Shown here piece by piece: positions 28,901-39,971 of a DNA stretch of 64,000 nucleotides. Source of the DNA: Ustilaginoidea virens (taxonomy: Eukaryota > Ascomycota > Sordariomycetes > Hypocreales > Clavicipitaceae); NCBI RefSeq assembly GCF_000687475.1, contig NC_057322.1:1302001-1366000 (forward strand), written 5' to 3'. Under the pieces are notes generated by a model that did not search any database, was not told where the DNA came from, and saw only the letters and a program-made list of their open reading frames with translations. Numbering within the stretch: the stretch's first letter is position 1; every line of letters starts with the position of its first letter. Made by a program: the position numbers and the translations under genes.

Positions 28901-30358
28901 AGACTTGCGGGAGGTTGCGCGCTTGCTTTCCTCGACCGCAGCTTGAAAGCCATCGTGCTCGTGCTTGTCCTGCTCGAATCTGGCCTTGTACTCTGCAACC
29001 TCCCTCTCGAGCTTTGCTTTGTAGGATGAATTTGCAAAAGCCTCCAACAGCGTGCTTGAGTCGTGGGGGGCATCTTTTTCCGATCTTCCCGGCGCGTACC
29101 GTCTTTCAAACTCGTCGGTACAACCAGTCAAGTAGTCAGGCGTGGATTGTCTTGGTTGTGAGGCGAACCCGAGCCCTTCAAAATAGCTGCGGGCTTCCTT
29201 GGCAGGACCGAAGAAAACCTGCCTACCCTCGTCGATAACCATGACCTTGTCGAACAGGTTGTACATGTCCTCGGAGGCTTGGTATAGAGATGCAAAAGTA
29301 GTCGTCTTGTACAAGTTTGCCTGGATGCGAAGCGACCTTGCAAAGTCAAGAGCAGTGATGGCGTCCAGACCGCGGGTGCTGTTATCCCACGAAAAAAGGC
29401 AGGCATCAGTTGTCATCATCTCGGCGATGGAGACTCGTTTCCGCTCGCCGCCAGAAACTCCCCTAATGAAATGGTTGCCAACAATTGTCTTCCTGGTGTG
29501 CTCGATGTTGAACATTTTGAGGAGCAAAGAAATGGCGCGCTCCTTGAATTCTCCCTTGGCCATGTTGCCAGGTCTCCTAGCAGGCATCTTTGTATCGAGG
29601 GCGAAGCCTAGCGTCTGCTCAACAGTGAGAGTCGGATGGTGGATGTCGTCCTCGGCGCTGTACACGGCTTCGGCCCTGTAGCGGTTGAACTCTTTGGCCG
29701 TCCATGGGCCGTAAAACACCTCTCCTTCCACACTGGAATACCCATACCGCTGGTTGGCGATTACTTTGAGAAAGGTGGTGCAACCGGAGCCGGGTTTGCC
29801 CAGAACCAGCACCATCTCTCCTGGTTTGCATACGCCCTGAAAGTTGTCGAGAAGAATGGCCTCTTGTGGCCTTTTACCGAGCCCCAGAAAACCTGCCATC
29901 GGGGTGACGATATCAAAGAAATCGATGCACGCATTCCAGAAGGTCTTTGCGTGATTGGCCCTGCCACCAACCCCCCTGACGGTCAAGCCATCCCAACAAG
30001 CACCAATGCGTTTAGCCCTGATTCCGGCAGCTTCGCCGGCGGCAGCAAGGTTCCCACGCAACGCTGCTTCAAGGTCAAAAGAAGAATTTGCGCTGAAGTG
30101 TGCAGAATCCTCCGTCACTCCTTTTTCGGCATCCACGTCTTTTGTCGTGCTCTCTCCGCGGCCGGTCCTCGAGACGCGGGTTAATTCCCTCTGTAGCTGG
30201 GCAAAGTCGGCCTCAGCCTGCTCCACACAGACTGCTGTTCTTGCAAGAACTGCATCCTTTTCGGAGCTCCCACGGTTCCGGGCAGTTGAGCAAGAGTCAC
30301 GCGACCCATGATCTGTCGGCTCGGTGCCGTCTGGCCCAAATGTCTCGTCATCGGCCAT
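25934..30358 (-). CDS. PDR-type (ABC-G) multidrug transporter, 1474 aa
   Basis: Full-size fungal pleiotropic drug resistance transporter in the order NBD1-TMD1-NBD2-TMD2, encoded without introns. NBD1 has the degenerate Walker A GKPGSGCTT (187-195, Cys in place of the Lys), signature VSGGERKRVS (301-310) and the altered Walker B CLFSWDN (about 320). NBD2 has an intact Walker A GASGAGKTT (874-882), a degenerate signature VEQRKRVTIG and Walker B LLLFLDEPTSGLD. This asymmetry is normal in the PDR family. Membrane segments cluster at about 505-770 and 1160-1465, with Cys-containing extracellular loops (CTSAEVNR, TCGEYMS, NCEYCAYK). Such pumps export xenobiotics, fungicides or host defence compounds at the plasma membrane; the substrate is unknown. 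The ATG at 30358 (MADDETFGPDG) gives the usual acidic cytosolic N-terminus. Confidence 0.94.
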   Translation of the reverse strand: MADDETFGPDGTEPTDHGSRDSCSTARNRGSSEKDAVLARTAVCVEQAEADFAQLQRELTRVSRTGRGESTTKDVDAEKGVTEDSAHFSANSSFDLEAALRGNLAAAGEAAGIRAKRIGACWDGLTVRGVGGRANHAKTFWNACIDFFDIVTPMAGFLGLGKRPQEAILLDNFQGVCKPGEMVLVLGKPGSGCTTFLKVIANQRYGYSSVEGEVFYGPWTAKEFNRYRAEAVYSAEDDIHHPTLTVEQTLGFALDTKMPARRPGNMAKGEFKERAISLLLKMFNIEHTRKTIVGNHFIRGVSGGERKRVSIAEMMTTDACLFSWDNSTRGLDAITALDFARSLRIQANLYKTTTFASLYQASEDMYNLFDKVMVIDEGRQVFFGPAKEARSYFEGLGFASQPRQSTPDYLTGCTDEFERRYAPGRSEKDAPHDSSTLLEAFANSSYKAKLEREVAEYKARFEQDKHEHDGFQAAVEESKRATSRKSVYQVGFHLQVWALMKRQLILKLQDRFALTLEWASIVIVGIVMGTLYSGMDKTSASAFSRAGLLFMAVVFCAFRSFSEVGGIMTGRDIVNKHKAFAFHRPSALWISQVIVDQAFAATEILLFSIVVYFIAGLARDVGAFSTFYLLILTMNIAMTLLFRVVGCASPDFDYALKICTVFASVFCLTSGYMVQYRSERAWLRWIFWVNPLGLTFSALMQNEFRRIDMTCTADSLIPSGPGYNDINHQVCTLPGSKPGTAFVAGPDYLADGFSYHPGGLWRNWIIVGIIIVFLLTLNAILGEVVRYGTDSSSLKVYQRPNKEREALNEKLLQKRDRRRRDKSSEAGPEFTFWSESILTWENINYHVPVPGGTQTLLHNVYGYVRPGEITALMGASGAGKTTLLDVLASRKKMGVVTGRVLVDGSVPGKQFQRSTGYAEQLDHHEPTQTVREALRFSADLRQPFKTPIAERHAYVEEIIALLEMETIADCIIGTAQAGLTVEQRKRVTIGIELAAKPELLLFLDEPTSGLDSQSAATMVRFLKKLAAAGQAILCTIHQPNASLFESFDRLLLLQRGGRTVYLGDIGDDAYVLRDYLKRHGAEAGPTDNIAEFMLEAIGAGSSPRVGERDWADMWDESPELEQVKVDIARMAEERRAVARHSASDSAKEYASPTHHQLQVVCRRMFRAYWRSPNYLFTRLFSHLALASITGLSYFSLDDSRSSLQYTVFVVFQATALPVLLTSQVGVMFHMKRDLFFREASSKMYSPWTFATAMIVAEVPCSVLCAIVFFACLYFLPGLDATPSRAGYQFLMILITEVFAVTLGQGLAALTPSPRVAALFEPFNYVIFALFCGVTIPASQMPGFWRAWLYQLDPFTRLIGGMVTTALHGLEVVCTSAEVNRFTAPDNTTCGEYMSPFFERGSPGYLVRNDTQNCEYCAYKVGDEFYKPLGMSFDHRWRELGLYAAFVGSNVMILFAAVSSSAPLGSAILPWKRGD

Positions 30359-32974
30359 GTGCGTTGTTGCCCTTTGAGTCTGGGTTTCCAGTCGTTGTGC
30401 GAGCCACTTACTTAAGCCTTGTTATTTCTCAAATCCAGAAGAGAGCCCACAGACCATTTTTGCGTCTTGCAGGTGCCGTATAACCTGATTTATGCTTCCA
30501 TGGCACAGAGCCTTTTGTTAACATTTGGCGCGTCTCCTTTTTTTTTATTTTCCTACTTGTGGGCGAACCGAGTATGGGCAGAGTCGGACCAGTTTTGAAA
30601 ATCAAATGAAAAAGAGGGGCAATACCAAGGATCGACGTGAACACTCGTTGATTTAGGACATGGCCACATAAAGCAGGCATGCAGTGCAGGGCTAAAGACA
30701 AAGAAGAGGAGTAAAAGACAACTCGGCCTTCCATTAGCAGTCCCGACGGACCAATAAAAGAGAAGGTAGGGAAAAGTCGTCAAGCTGCAACGGTGGCAAA
30801 CCTTGACTTATGACTTGAAGAGAGCAAAAACTAGCCGACTGGATGATTTTCTTCACGACGGTGGGCTCGAAACGAGGGTGGACCTTTGGGATGATGCTGC
30901 CGCATTGCTGATGTAGGGGTTCAAGCGTTTGCTTGCACAGAACTCTTTCGAAACCTGCTGAACCGCCAGACTGGTAAATGATGGCTGGACTTGCTCGTGG
31001 ACTGATTCGGCTGCATGCGAGCCAAGACTAGGGCAGCGAAGGTCGGGGCGGTGACGAGAGCCCGAGTATCCGGTACCAGGGACCTTGGAAAGCGACGTGT
31101 CGGCTGCCAAGCGGGACGGTCCTTTGACGCCATATGTGGTGCTTATGGGGCTAATACCTTGGGGGCCTGGGTCGTGTTGTCAAATATAGATTCTTGTCAA
31201 GCGCCAGGGCGGTGTCGACGGCGATGGCGCTAGTATCGTGGCCGCGGCACTAAGCGGCGGCACAGACAACGAACGGCGTTAGCATGAGCAATCTCTTCTT
31301 CCTAGACATGAGTGACCGACCGACTACCTGCCCATGTCGTCTGATTTCCTTGTTTCTTTTCCTTTCTGCTCCCAGGGCTGCGCCGCTGGAGCCAGCCTTT
31401 GCCGGCTTCGTCATCGGCGTCTCTGGTCTCTGGTCTCTGCCAGTCGTTGCGAGTCATGAAGGGCGATGCAGAGCTGAGAACGGAACGGGGGCTGGGGTTG
31501 CAGATGCGATGCATGAGTTGAGGAAGCATGGTGGCAGATCAAATCGGCAAGTCCCAGCCTGGCAGGTGGCGGCGCACAGAGCCCTGACCCTGGTTCGCCC
31601 ATATGTCCGCTCCTCGCAAATTTCGGGTACTTCACCGTGCCTTGTATTTTGCTTCCTAGAAAAAAAATTACCTGAGACTACCCGTAGGTATGTTTTGGTT
31701 CAGGTAGCAAGTTCATTAGGGAAAGCTAAAAAGCGTCCATTCTCGGGAACCCAAAGGACCCGAATAACCAAAACACGTACCTAGAAGTAGGTCGTCGTTA
31801 CTGCTGGTACTTACTACCTTAGGAGGTCGGTAACCTCTGTCAGTACGTCGGCCCCGCAAATCCCCCTGACTAGCATTGACCGCTGGCAACCGCTTACATC
31901 AGACATAAACTACCGCTGGGCCTGCATATATGATATTCCGAAACGCTTCTCTTTAATCCGCTTCATGCCGACAACCTGCCAACTTTGATCAGTTGAACGA
32001 GAAGAACTACATGCATTCTCTTTTCGTAATAATGAGACGGGTAATAATCAGCCATCGCAATCATGGCCTGGCGACGTCTTCCTCACATGCACGCGCCGAC
32101 AATCCCTGTTTCTGGCCGAAGCCACGCAACGCAGGTCTGCTGAATCGCCTTGCCAGACGGAACGTTCGTTCCGTCGCGGCCTTGGCTGCGGGATTCTATT
32201 CCGGCGGTTCGGTAAGTACCCGCATGCCACGCGCAGAGTACTGCGCACCGGATCCTGCAGTATGGTGCATACGCTGGTTGGACTTGCAAACCACCCCATG
32301 TCTTGTCTTGGGACATGTCAGCGGGCGTCAACGGTTATTTCGGGGCTTTAAGCTCGGCGGCGTCTGGGGCATTAGAGCCAGCCCAAGTGCCTAGTAGCTC
32401 AATACATACTGTCTGGTACCATGCAGTTGATTGCGGCAGGAGGCACCGGGCTGGGCCGTAGAACCCAGACGCAAGAAGAGCCATGACACCGCATTACGAT
32501 CGACGCATACTGACTGCAGTCAAGGCAGCAGGGTCGGTCTACGTCACGGATAACGTTGCATGCCTGGTGCGTCGGGCCTCTGTTGAGTGTTCCTGGTCAA
32601 GGCGTACAATCTCAAAAACCCGCACGTCTTGTTCCCGGGACGATGCAGGTCGTGCTGCAGGTCGTTTCACATAATATTCTCAAGTCTGGGGGCCGGGATT
32701 TCCATCCAACACTCAGAGCCATGTCTCAGCGCGGTACATTTGATCCTTGCCCCCTCCAGTAACGACGGGGCTCACGGCCTGGCAAGGGCAAAGTTGCAGT
32801 TTTACACTTTGCCTATGCAGCATCAAGTCAAGTCTGCAAAACATGAAAGTTGGCATGGGTGAAACAACCGGCGGTAGGACCATGCATGTCCGTCCCAGGG
32901 GGGAGTCCTTTCCCCCAAAAAAAGTCGCACTGGGATGCATCTTAAACGAAGGCCCCGCACCCGCGGCCCGATTC
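30359..32974. other. 2.6-kb spacer upstream of the ABC transporter
   Basis: It contains the transporter promoter (AT-rich 30480-30620) and the 3' flank of the methyltransferase gene. I see no codon-biased frame or domain in the many short open frames. Words such as CTAGAAGTAGG and CCTTAGGAGG near 31780-31830 and a CATATATGATATT patch (31924-31936) were noted but not assigned. Confidence 0.55.
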
Positions 32975-34189
32975 TTAAACTTTTTCGAAAAGGTACATTT
33001 CGACTCGCTCCGGCTCAGTGTCGAGGACGGGAAGCGGGAGAGTCAGTTTGTCGAGCATGGTCCAGCGCTCATCCGCCATCATACCGAAGAGAACCAGCTC
33101 GTCATCATGGCGGGGTTTGGTCGCGACAAAGACTTTGGTCGAAAAGGGCTCCTCGCTCTCAGCCGCCGGGAACTCCAGGTTCAGACGGTGCAAGGCCGAC
33201 AAGGTGCCCACGAGGGCTGGTATACTGTCGGCGTTGTAAGTGCAATCGCTAAGCATAATGAGGTCCCAGCGGCGGTCTTGCACCCTGCTGCCAAACCGGC
33301 CCTGCTGCCCACTCTCCCAGTCAAGATTCTCGTACAAGACTTGGGCGTAGCCCCGGTCGGATCCAAAACGCTGCTGTCGCAAGAGACCCACGTTGGACCG
33401 TGCCCTGGCCTCCGCCTCGCCAAGATCCGTCATGAGGATCGTGCATTCTCTGACCCCCCTTGGATAAACGGCACTGAGCCCTATTCCTAGGATTCCGACA
33501 CCACAGCCAAGCTCGAGGACGTTGACGCCATCTTGCTTGTTCAAAATTCCCAGCAGCCTCGTCATGCAGCTGCTCTGGCTGGTCTCGAGTTCGGGAAACT
33601 CGAATGCGCCTGCGATGGCGCAGAGCGAGACGAGGCCAGCGTCCCAAATGTGGCGAGCGATGCTCTCCCCAATCTCTTCCCCAATCTCCAGGTATCGGGG
33701 TCGCGCTGACGGACCAGCCAGGAGAATGCGGCGAAGACAAGCATCGCCGTCGACACTGGGACCGCTCAACCCTACCCAGACGGGCAATATTAACCCATGC
33801 TTGGCACTGCCGTCACCGCTGCGAGTGCTGACTGAAGATCTGATAATGTTGCGGACCCCGTCAGCGCAAAGCGTTGGGTCATCGGGGCTGATGGAGACCG
33901 AGACGGTCTTTCCCCCTTTGAAAGCATTCTCAACCATGCGCGGAAGCATAAAACTTTGCTTGACAATCCGCTTTCCAGGGCTCCATTGAACCGTAGATAG
34001 CGAGCACGACTTTTCTGCGTCCCAGATTGATGACGGCTCGATGTGAGCTTTGACGCCGAGGGTGACGGGATCAGTCGGCCAGAGGAACTTATCACCCAGG
34101 TCGGTGCAGATTGCGAACACGAGCTCGGCTCTTATGCCATCGCGCCCAACCATCAGCTTTGGGGGTCCCGGAAGCCGTATGTAGTGCAT
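32975..34189 (-). CDS. Methyltransf_16-type (METTL21-like) protein lysine methyltransferase, 404 aa
   Basis: Single-exon seven-beta-strand methyltransferase. Motif I is VLELGCGVGILGIGLSA (224-240), binding S-adenosylmethionine. ILMTDLGEA (251-259) gives the acidic post-I residue. WDLIMLSDCTYN (308-319) is the motif equivalent to DxxY that defines the PF10294 lysine methyltransferase group. The N-terminal ~160 residues (HYIRLPGPPKL start) form a family-specific extension containing HGLILPVWVG. The C-terminus is VEMYLFEKV. Related fungal enzymes methylate translation factors, ribosomal proteins or chaperones, and the substrate cannot be inferred here. The ATG at 34189 is the first in frame. Confidence 0.88.
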   Translation of the reverse strand: MHYIRLPGPPKLMVGRDGIRAELVFAICTDLGDKFLWPTDPVTLGVKAHIEPSSIWDAEKSCSLSTVQWSPGKRIVKQSFMLPRMVENAFKGGKTVSVSISPDDPTLCADGVRNIIRSSVSTRSGDGSAKHGLILPVWVGLSGPSVDGDACLRRILLAGPSARPRYLEIGEEIGESIARHIWDAGLVSLCAIAGAFEFPELETSQSSCMTRLLGILNKQDGVNVLELGCGVGILGIGLSAVYPRGVRECTILMTDLGEAEARARSNVGLLRQQRFGSDRGYAQVLYENLDWESGQQGRFGSRVQDRRWDLIMLSDCTYNADSIPALVGTLSALHRLNLEFPAAESEEPFSTKVFVATKPRHDDELVLFGMMADERWTMLDKLTLPLPVLDTEPERVEMYLFEKV

Positions 34190-36191
34190 CCTCTTGCTGC
34201 TGGTGTCTGTTGGGGAAGAGGCATCAACAATGCCGTGTTGGGGCGCGCGAGTGTAAATGAGCGAAAGCGCGCCTATGTTAGGATCGTAAAATCTGTCCTG
34301 TTCGAGGGATTCCTTATGATTAGGAGAAGATTATTATAGACGTCGGATATTTATGCTTGCGTGCGGCATCTCTGAGAAGAACAATCATGTCTGAGGCGAG
34401 ATTTGTAGGTCTTTCGGCTGGCCGTCACGTGAGCACACACTGTGTCCGCAGACTTGCTCTAGAATAGACCAGACTTCAAGAACTTTCGCATGCACACTGA
34501 TTCTGGCGTCAGGCGTCGGTCGGGCTTTGGCTGGCAAGGCAAGAGCAGGGGCTTGGCCATGCTCCCGAGTTCCCAGTTTCCCAAAGTCTTCAGTACTGTT
34601 CTCTGTTCTGCCACGACAAAGTCGGCCATGAAACGCCATGAGCTCAAGCGCAAGAAAGTTCGGCAAGTCGCCGCAAACTGCGCAATCGGGTGCGACACGC
34701 GCCGTTCACAGGGTCGAAACAAACTCTCCCACATCTCGGGCCACTTCTCAGCCCCGAGTGGACGCGGCCCCAGCTCTCTCGCTCGACGCTTCGTCCATTC
34801 AGCGCGGGTGCCAGCGAAAGGACCCGGGAACCGGATACATCCCAGCCCTTGTTCGGAATAGAACCACCACGAGCCCATGGACTTCTGTGCCAGCAGGGTC
34901 GTCAGTCTTTTTAACGAGTTCCATAACGTCTTCGCATTCGGGGATAGGAGAGCCTTGGTGTTCCCGGTCTTGCGCGACGTTGACATTCTTTCACCAGCGT
35001 CAAGCGAGCCGCTCAAGAGAGCATCGTCCCAACAAGACGGTCGACTTGTTGCAGCAGACCAATCCGTGGAAGCTCTTGTGCATGGCTTACAGTGCGGCCT
35101 AGGTGGAGGAAAATGCCCCTCATATTCGCAAAGTCGACGGCCTGCGCCCACGGATTGCTAAGAGATGTCAGCCAAGTCGTCTGGCGCAGAGAAGCTCTGG
35201 GGCTTGGAACCGACTGTTCTTGCAGAACGTCCGGGGAATGAAGAATATGTTTGGACTTGCAATGGACGTCCAGGTGACTGTGGCATGTCCAGCACGGTAC
35301 GTTTGTCATCACGCACCAGAATCCTGTCCAAACTGCTGTTCCCACGTCTTGCCCTGTTATGTCCGTCCTCCGTCGCGCACCAAGTCATACTACATACAGG
35401 TGGTTATTTTGCGCACGTCCCAGCGCCAACGGTGCAGGCATTCTTCGTCTTTTCGCTTTGCCCAGCTGGGTCGCCGGTGCTGATTGCCAGGCGATCCCGC
35501 GGGTACCGGCTCCAAAACATGACGGCGAGCACATCGTCATTGCTAGCTAGGGCGGGCAGTGGACGGCGCCAGGAGTTGTCCTAGGCATGGACTGTGGGAC
35601 ATTAGCCCATGTATTACCAGCGATGCATGCACAAACCATGCAGTCCGTAAGCATGCGATGATGCGAGCAGCTCGCCTCGCCCAGCAACACGGATTCGTGC
35701 AGCAGTTGGGCGCACGTGGACGGAAGCGCTTGCGGCTTTACGGAGTACATTGCATTGCATGGACGGGGGCCGAACAGGAGCCGCAGGCATGCCTCGGGCT
35801 CAGCAGCCATCGTTGGACCGACTCTTTGCCTGCCCGTTGGGTTGCTGGTCCTGCCCACCTGACGGGCCATTTCCAAGCGCCAGGACGCGAGGGAACAAAG
35901 GCCCTGCTCTTCAGTGTCGAGCTGCATGCAGCGCGGTGCTGCCTCGGAGCGCAAAGGCAAAAGACAGGTTAGCAGGGCTGGCGGCATCCTCTCGCCCCAG
36001 CGAAGCACGACCAAGCGCAGCGAGAAAGGGGGAAAATATAAACGTCAGCATAGTGCGAGCGTTGCGCAACGTACGGAACACTCTGGATGCTCGCTCTGTC
36101 AGACCACCCCTGGCCTGGCGAAGGGCCTCTTCTGGGACTCGTCACAACACCACACGAGTGCATATGCAAACCATAACTGTCGTTGCAGTAG

Positions 36192-36245
<54 letters not shown>

Positions 36246-38720
36246 CTCGGGAGCCACGGCCTCGCTTGCACGTCAGGTCGGGGACTCGGTACTCGAGTCG
36301 AAGGGGATGCTCGACGATGCCGACGCAGACGCAGACGTTACTGAGTACCGAGCACATCTGGCGCCTTTGTTCCCGCGCGCGTGGTTCAGCTTCTCCGGGA
36401 ACAACACTCGTGACCGGATACCCGGGTTCTGAGGACGAAATGGATGACGTACGCGCGTGCGTGCGCTTGGATGCCTGGCCGCCGAGCCTGATAGTTGAGC
36501 GAGCAAGCAAGGGCCCGACGGCTTTTCCCCCCTTCTCCTCTGCACGAATGCCAGGCCCAGGCCGGTCGGTTCTCGACTGTCCCCCCAGCCTCCCTCAGGC
36601 ACGTCGGCTTGCCTCCAGAGTTTACACTACGGCGTACCAAGTCGTGCGCCGTGCGCCGTCAAGCAAGGCAAGGCAAGGTGGGGGGGGGGGGGGGGGGCGC
36701 CATCTGCATCACGCCTGGTTTTTTTCTTTTTTTTTTTTCTTTCCAAAGAAGCAAAAAAATAAACAATAAAGAAACAAAAAAGGGCCCTCAGGTGGAGCGC
36801 GGCTGCAGCTCTTCACAGCCGGCCCGAGACATGCGTCAGGAAATGCAGCCACGCGCTTGCACGGCGAATCATGCCCTCTGACCGAGCCATCCCCGCCCAA
36901 CTCAACTTCCAACTTGCCGTGCCAAGCACCAGCACGCTGCTCCCCGTCAAAGTCGTTTGCGAAAGCGCGGAATGCCTCCCTCCCCCCCCCCCCAGCCAAA
37001 CCGCCATATCTCGAGTTCAAGGTTCAAGTCAGCGCCCCCGTCCACGTCCAACACGTCAATTCCTTGTGCGCATCGCCCAGGAAACCCTGGTAAAGAGGCA
37101 AACTCGCCGCAAGACATGGTGCCGCCTCTGCACGTCAACCGTGCATCCCAGTTGACATCTGCTCTCCCCCGCCGCCCCCCTCCAAGCGTTCCCAAAAAAA
37201 AAAAAAAAAAACAGGCATCCAAGGAGAAATGTAAAAGAAGAGCAAAGAGAACGCGAGGCCAGCTTTCGCGCAGGAACCAAAGAAACAAAAAAAATGAAAG
37301 TTGATAAAAAATAATAATAATAAAACCACACGAAAAAAAAAGAGGGGGGGGTGGAAGGGGCGCAATATCGGGTGGTTGGCTGGCTGCTCATGCCACACAC
37401 TCATGCTGTGTGTCCTGAGGTCTGGCTGGTCCCCTCTCGAGGAGTCGGTACTGTCTGGTAATACATACCAGCTGAGTGCACTGCACTGGCACTGCACTGG
37501 CACTGCACTTTAACCAACCGCAGGGGCGGGGCGAAGGGCAAGAGGGGGCTGGGCTGGGCCCTGCAAGGGGCGGCCCGGCGGAAACTCCAACGCCGACAGA
37601 CCCCAGAGGAGCGACCCAGACTCGACTCGACTCGACCAACGGCGGAGGACGGAAGCACTGTGCAGTGCAGCCTGAGTACAGGTGGTGGGTGACACGAGGA
37701 AATTTGCCAGTGGGGCTGCGCGCCTTCCAATCACGATCCGTGTGCGCAAAGTCCGTGGCGTGGCAGCACGGCAGCACTAGCACACGTCCGACAGCGAAGC
37801 CTGCGTCGACCAGTTGTGGCCATGGGCCGTGGCAGCCCTTTGCACGACGGAGCAGAGACCAGACACATGCCACGGCCATATGACGCAATGGGCTACCTTG
37901 AACACTTGGACATGTCACCACCGCCCACGCCCAGCACCAGAAGCAGCACATCCAGAAAAGAAGGAGACTGAAAAAAATGAAATAAAAAAATTGAAAAAGA
38001 AAAAGAAAAGAAAAGAAAAGGGCCGTGATCCAATCACAGTTTATATGCATCTAGTCTAAATTCCGATCCAACACCCCGTCTCCCCCCCCCCTTCTCCCAC
38101 CATACAATACACGTCTTTTCCAGACCAATTAAACCCCAGGTATATCAAATCACGTACGTCTCCCTCTTCTCATCTGTGCGCAGCTTGCTGGCCAGATCCT
38201 GCGACGCTCGAAATGGAAAATTTTTTGGGTATCTCTAGATAGGAAAAATGCCCCTTGCTCCGAGTCCTTTCCCATGTGCGCATTGCATTGCTGGTAGTAC
38301 AGGTTGCCCCAGGTAAATAGATAGTCTTTGAAAAACTTTTTTCAGCAAAAGCAGAAAAGTCGAAATCCAGCGTCAGGCCTCCCGGCCTCCTAGTTTGAAG
38401 CGTAAAACAAATGAAATAAAACAAAAGTCATCCGTCTGGGCCTGGTCTGTATGTCCTTTGAGGATCCGCTGGCCTGATATGGAAATCCGTATAGTACACA
38501 ATCTCCTGGCTTGTCCACTCAGGATTTGATAAACAAAACATAGAAATAAAAAAAAAATAGGGGGTATCCGCGCGGAGCTAAAGTTCCGGCATCATGATGA
38601 CAATGACCATGAGATGGCAAGGGGGGGGGGGGGGGGACGGTAAAAAAAAAAAAAAAAATCTCGAGGCGATCCGTGGTCTGGATCCTACGTGGTCCTCTCC
38701 AAAGGGTTGAATCGTGCCAT
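34190..38720. other. 4.5-kb spacer rich in homopolymer tracts
   Basis: No gene I can support. A minus-strand frame of 230 codons (34459-35151) has no recognisable domain and its composition is not gene-like. Notable content: a 48-nt poly(T) (36196-36243), an 18-nt G run (36680-36697), oligo-T with oligo-A tracts (36719-36780), a poly-C run (36981-36991), repeated TGCACTGGCAC words (37480-37510), A-rich (37972-38020) and, at the right end, 3'-flank sequence of the gp1-like gene with G and A runs (38621-38659). Confidence 0.55.
36196..36243 (+). repeat. 48-nt poly(T) tract
   Basis: An uninterrupted run of 48 T, the longest homopolymer in the window, lies in a gene-free spacer. On the minus strand it is poly(A). 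I saw no target-site duplication or retroelement body beside it. The exact length may be uncertain in the assembly. Confidence 0.9.
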
Positions 38721-39971
38721 CTAGATTGTCGGATTCTGGACAATCTCCTCGCAGTTGGCATCGAATCGCAGGTTGAAAAGTCGGACATTCTGCATAAACT
38801 TTTCCGTCTTGGCCAGCTCCCGTTCGCGACCAAAGAGGGTGTTGACAAACTCCATGCCCGAGTGTTTGCCTAGGCCGGATCCTTTCTTTTTGGCAGCTTT
38901 GAGCATGGGCGACTCACAGGCTTTCAAAAGACTGCGTAGCTTGTCCGTCAGACGCTCACCCGAATCTATAAAGTCATTGATGATGTCCCTGTTTTCGGCA
39001 CTGCGGACGCGTCCGGCAACCTCTACTGCGCGCTTCATTTTGCCAGCCAGCTGGATCAGGAGCAGCCAAAGCTCACCCGACATGTCAGCAATGGGGCTGC
39101 TGGCACCTTGGGCATAGACGGTCCAGTCGTAGATCCATTTGCCGAGGCTGTTGGCATCAAACACGCTGCCCAGCAGGAGAATGGGCTCCTCGTTTGGGTC
39201 CCAGTTTTTGAGCTGATAGCCTTGGGGAATTCGATGCCTCTTGGCATCAGCCTCGGTAGCCTTGGCGGGGGCCGGCGGTGGTTTGGAGCGTTGGCCGCCG
39301 CTGGCACCCGGCCGCACAGTGGATGGCCGCTGCGGGACCGAGGTGGAGGAGCGACGCGCATGGCCGTGGCTGGTCGGGGGACGTGCCTGCGGCGGTGGCT
39401 GCTGAGGTGAGTCATAAGGCGAGGTCCGCGCATAGGCAGGGTCGGCATAATACGGTGAGCTCTGCGGATGGAGGCCGTGATTAGTGTACCATCCCCAATC
39501 GTGCATGGTTGCGTTCGCGGTGTGGCGGCTCTTGAAACGGGTCCGGGCAGGTATCTTCAAGGTGAACCCCATAGCTTCGATGAGCTCGTCCTCGTCGGAT
39601 TCTCCATAGGGAGTGGAAGCCCGGACATAGGTGTACGAGTTTCGGCGATCGCGCCTGGGCGGAGTCTGGTATTGGGCCGAGGTCCGGCGAGACGACGGGA
39701 AATCTTGGAAACTCACATCTACCGTACAATAGTCTCCACAACTATTGTACCTCGGGGACTCTAGATGCGTCCGGGGGGTGCTGCCACCGCCACCATGCTG
39801 CGAGTAGCTGCTGGCTCTGGTGTGAGCCGCTCGAGTCGCGGGACGCCGGGGAGTCGACGAGTCGAACCAATTCGGTCGAGGAGAAGGAGTCGGCGTGGCC
39901 GATGACATGCGAGAATATTCCCAGTCGTGCGCCGGAGTGGATCCTGGCGTTCGAGGCGATGGATAGTTCAT
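38721..39971 (-). CDS. 'Vegetative cell wall protein gp1'-type fungal protein, 416 aa
   Basis: Single exon from MNYPSPRTPGSTPAHDWEYS. Residues 1-245 are Ser/Pro/Gly/Tyr-rich and disordered. The remaining ~170 residues are a conserved helical block: RIPQGYQLKNWDPNEEPI, LLGSVFDANSLGKWIYDWT, GELWLLLIQLAGKMKRAVE, FIDSGERLTDKLRSLLKAC, FVNTLFGRERELAKTEKFM and LFNLRFDANCEEI. This block is what Sordariomycete genomes commonly annotate as vegetative cell wall protein gp1. That name comes from low-complexity similarity to an algal Pro-rich protein and says little about function. There is no signal peptide, so a cytosolic role is more likely than a wall role (inference). Confidence 0.85.
   Translation of the reverse strand: MNYPSPRTPGSTPAHDWEYSRMSSATPTPSPRPNWFDSSTPRRPATRAAHTRASSYSQHGGGGSTPRTHLESPRYNSCGDYCTVDVSFQDFPSSRRTSAQYQTPPRRDRRNSYTYVRASTPYGESDEDELIEAMGFTLKIPARTRFKSRHTANATMHDWGWYTNHGLHPQSSPYYADPAYARTSPYDSPQQPPPQARPPTSHGHARRSSTSVPQRPSTVRPGASGGQRSKPPPAPAKATEADAKRHRIPQGYQLKNWDPNEEPILLLGSVFDANSLGKWIYDWTVYAQGASSPIADMSGELWLLLIQLAGKMKRAVEVAGRVRSAENRDIINDFIDSGERLTDKLRSLLKACESPMLKAAKKKGSGLGKHSGMEFVNTLFGRERELAKTEKFMQNVRLFNLRFDANCEEIVQNPTI

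Noticed and set aside
34459..35151. 230-codon minus-strand ORF
   Set aside because: No motif, mixed low-information composition and no plausible splice partner.
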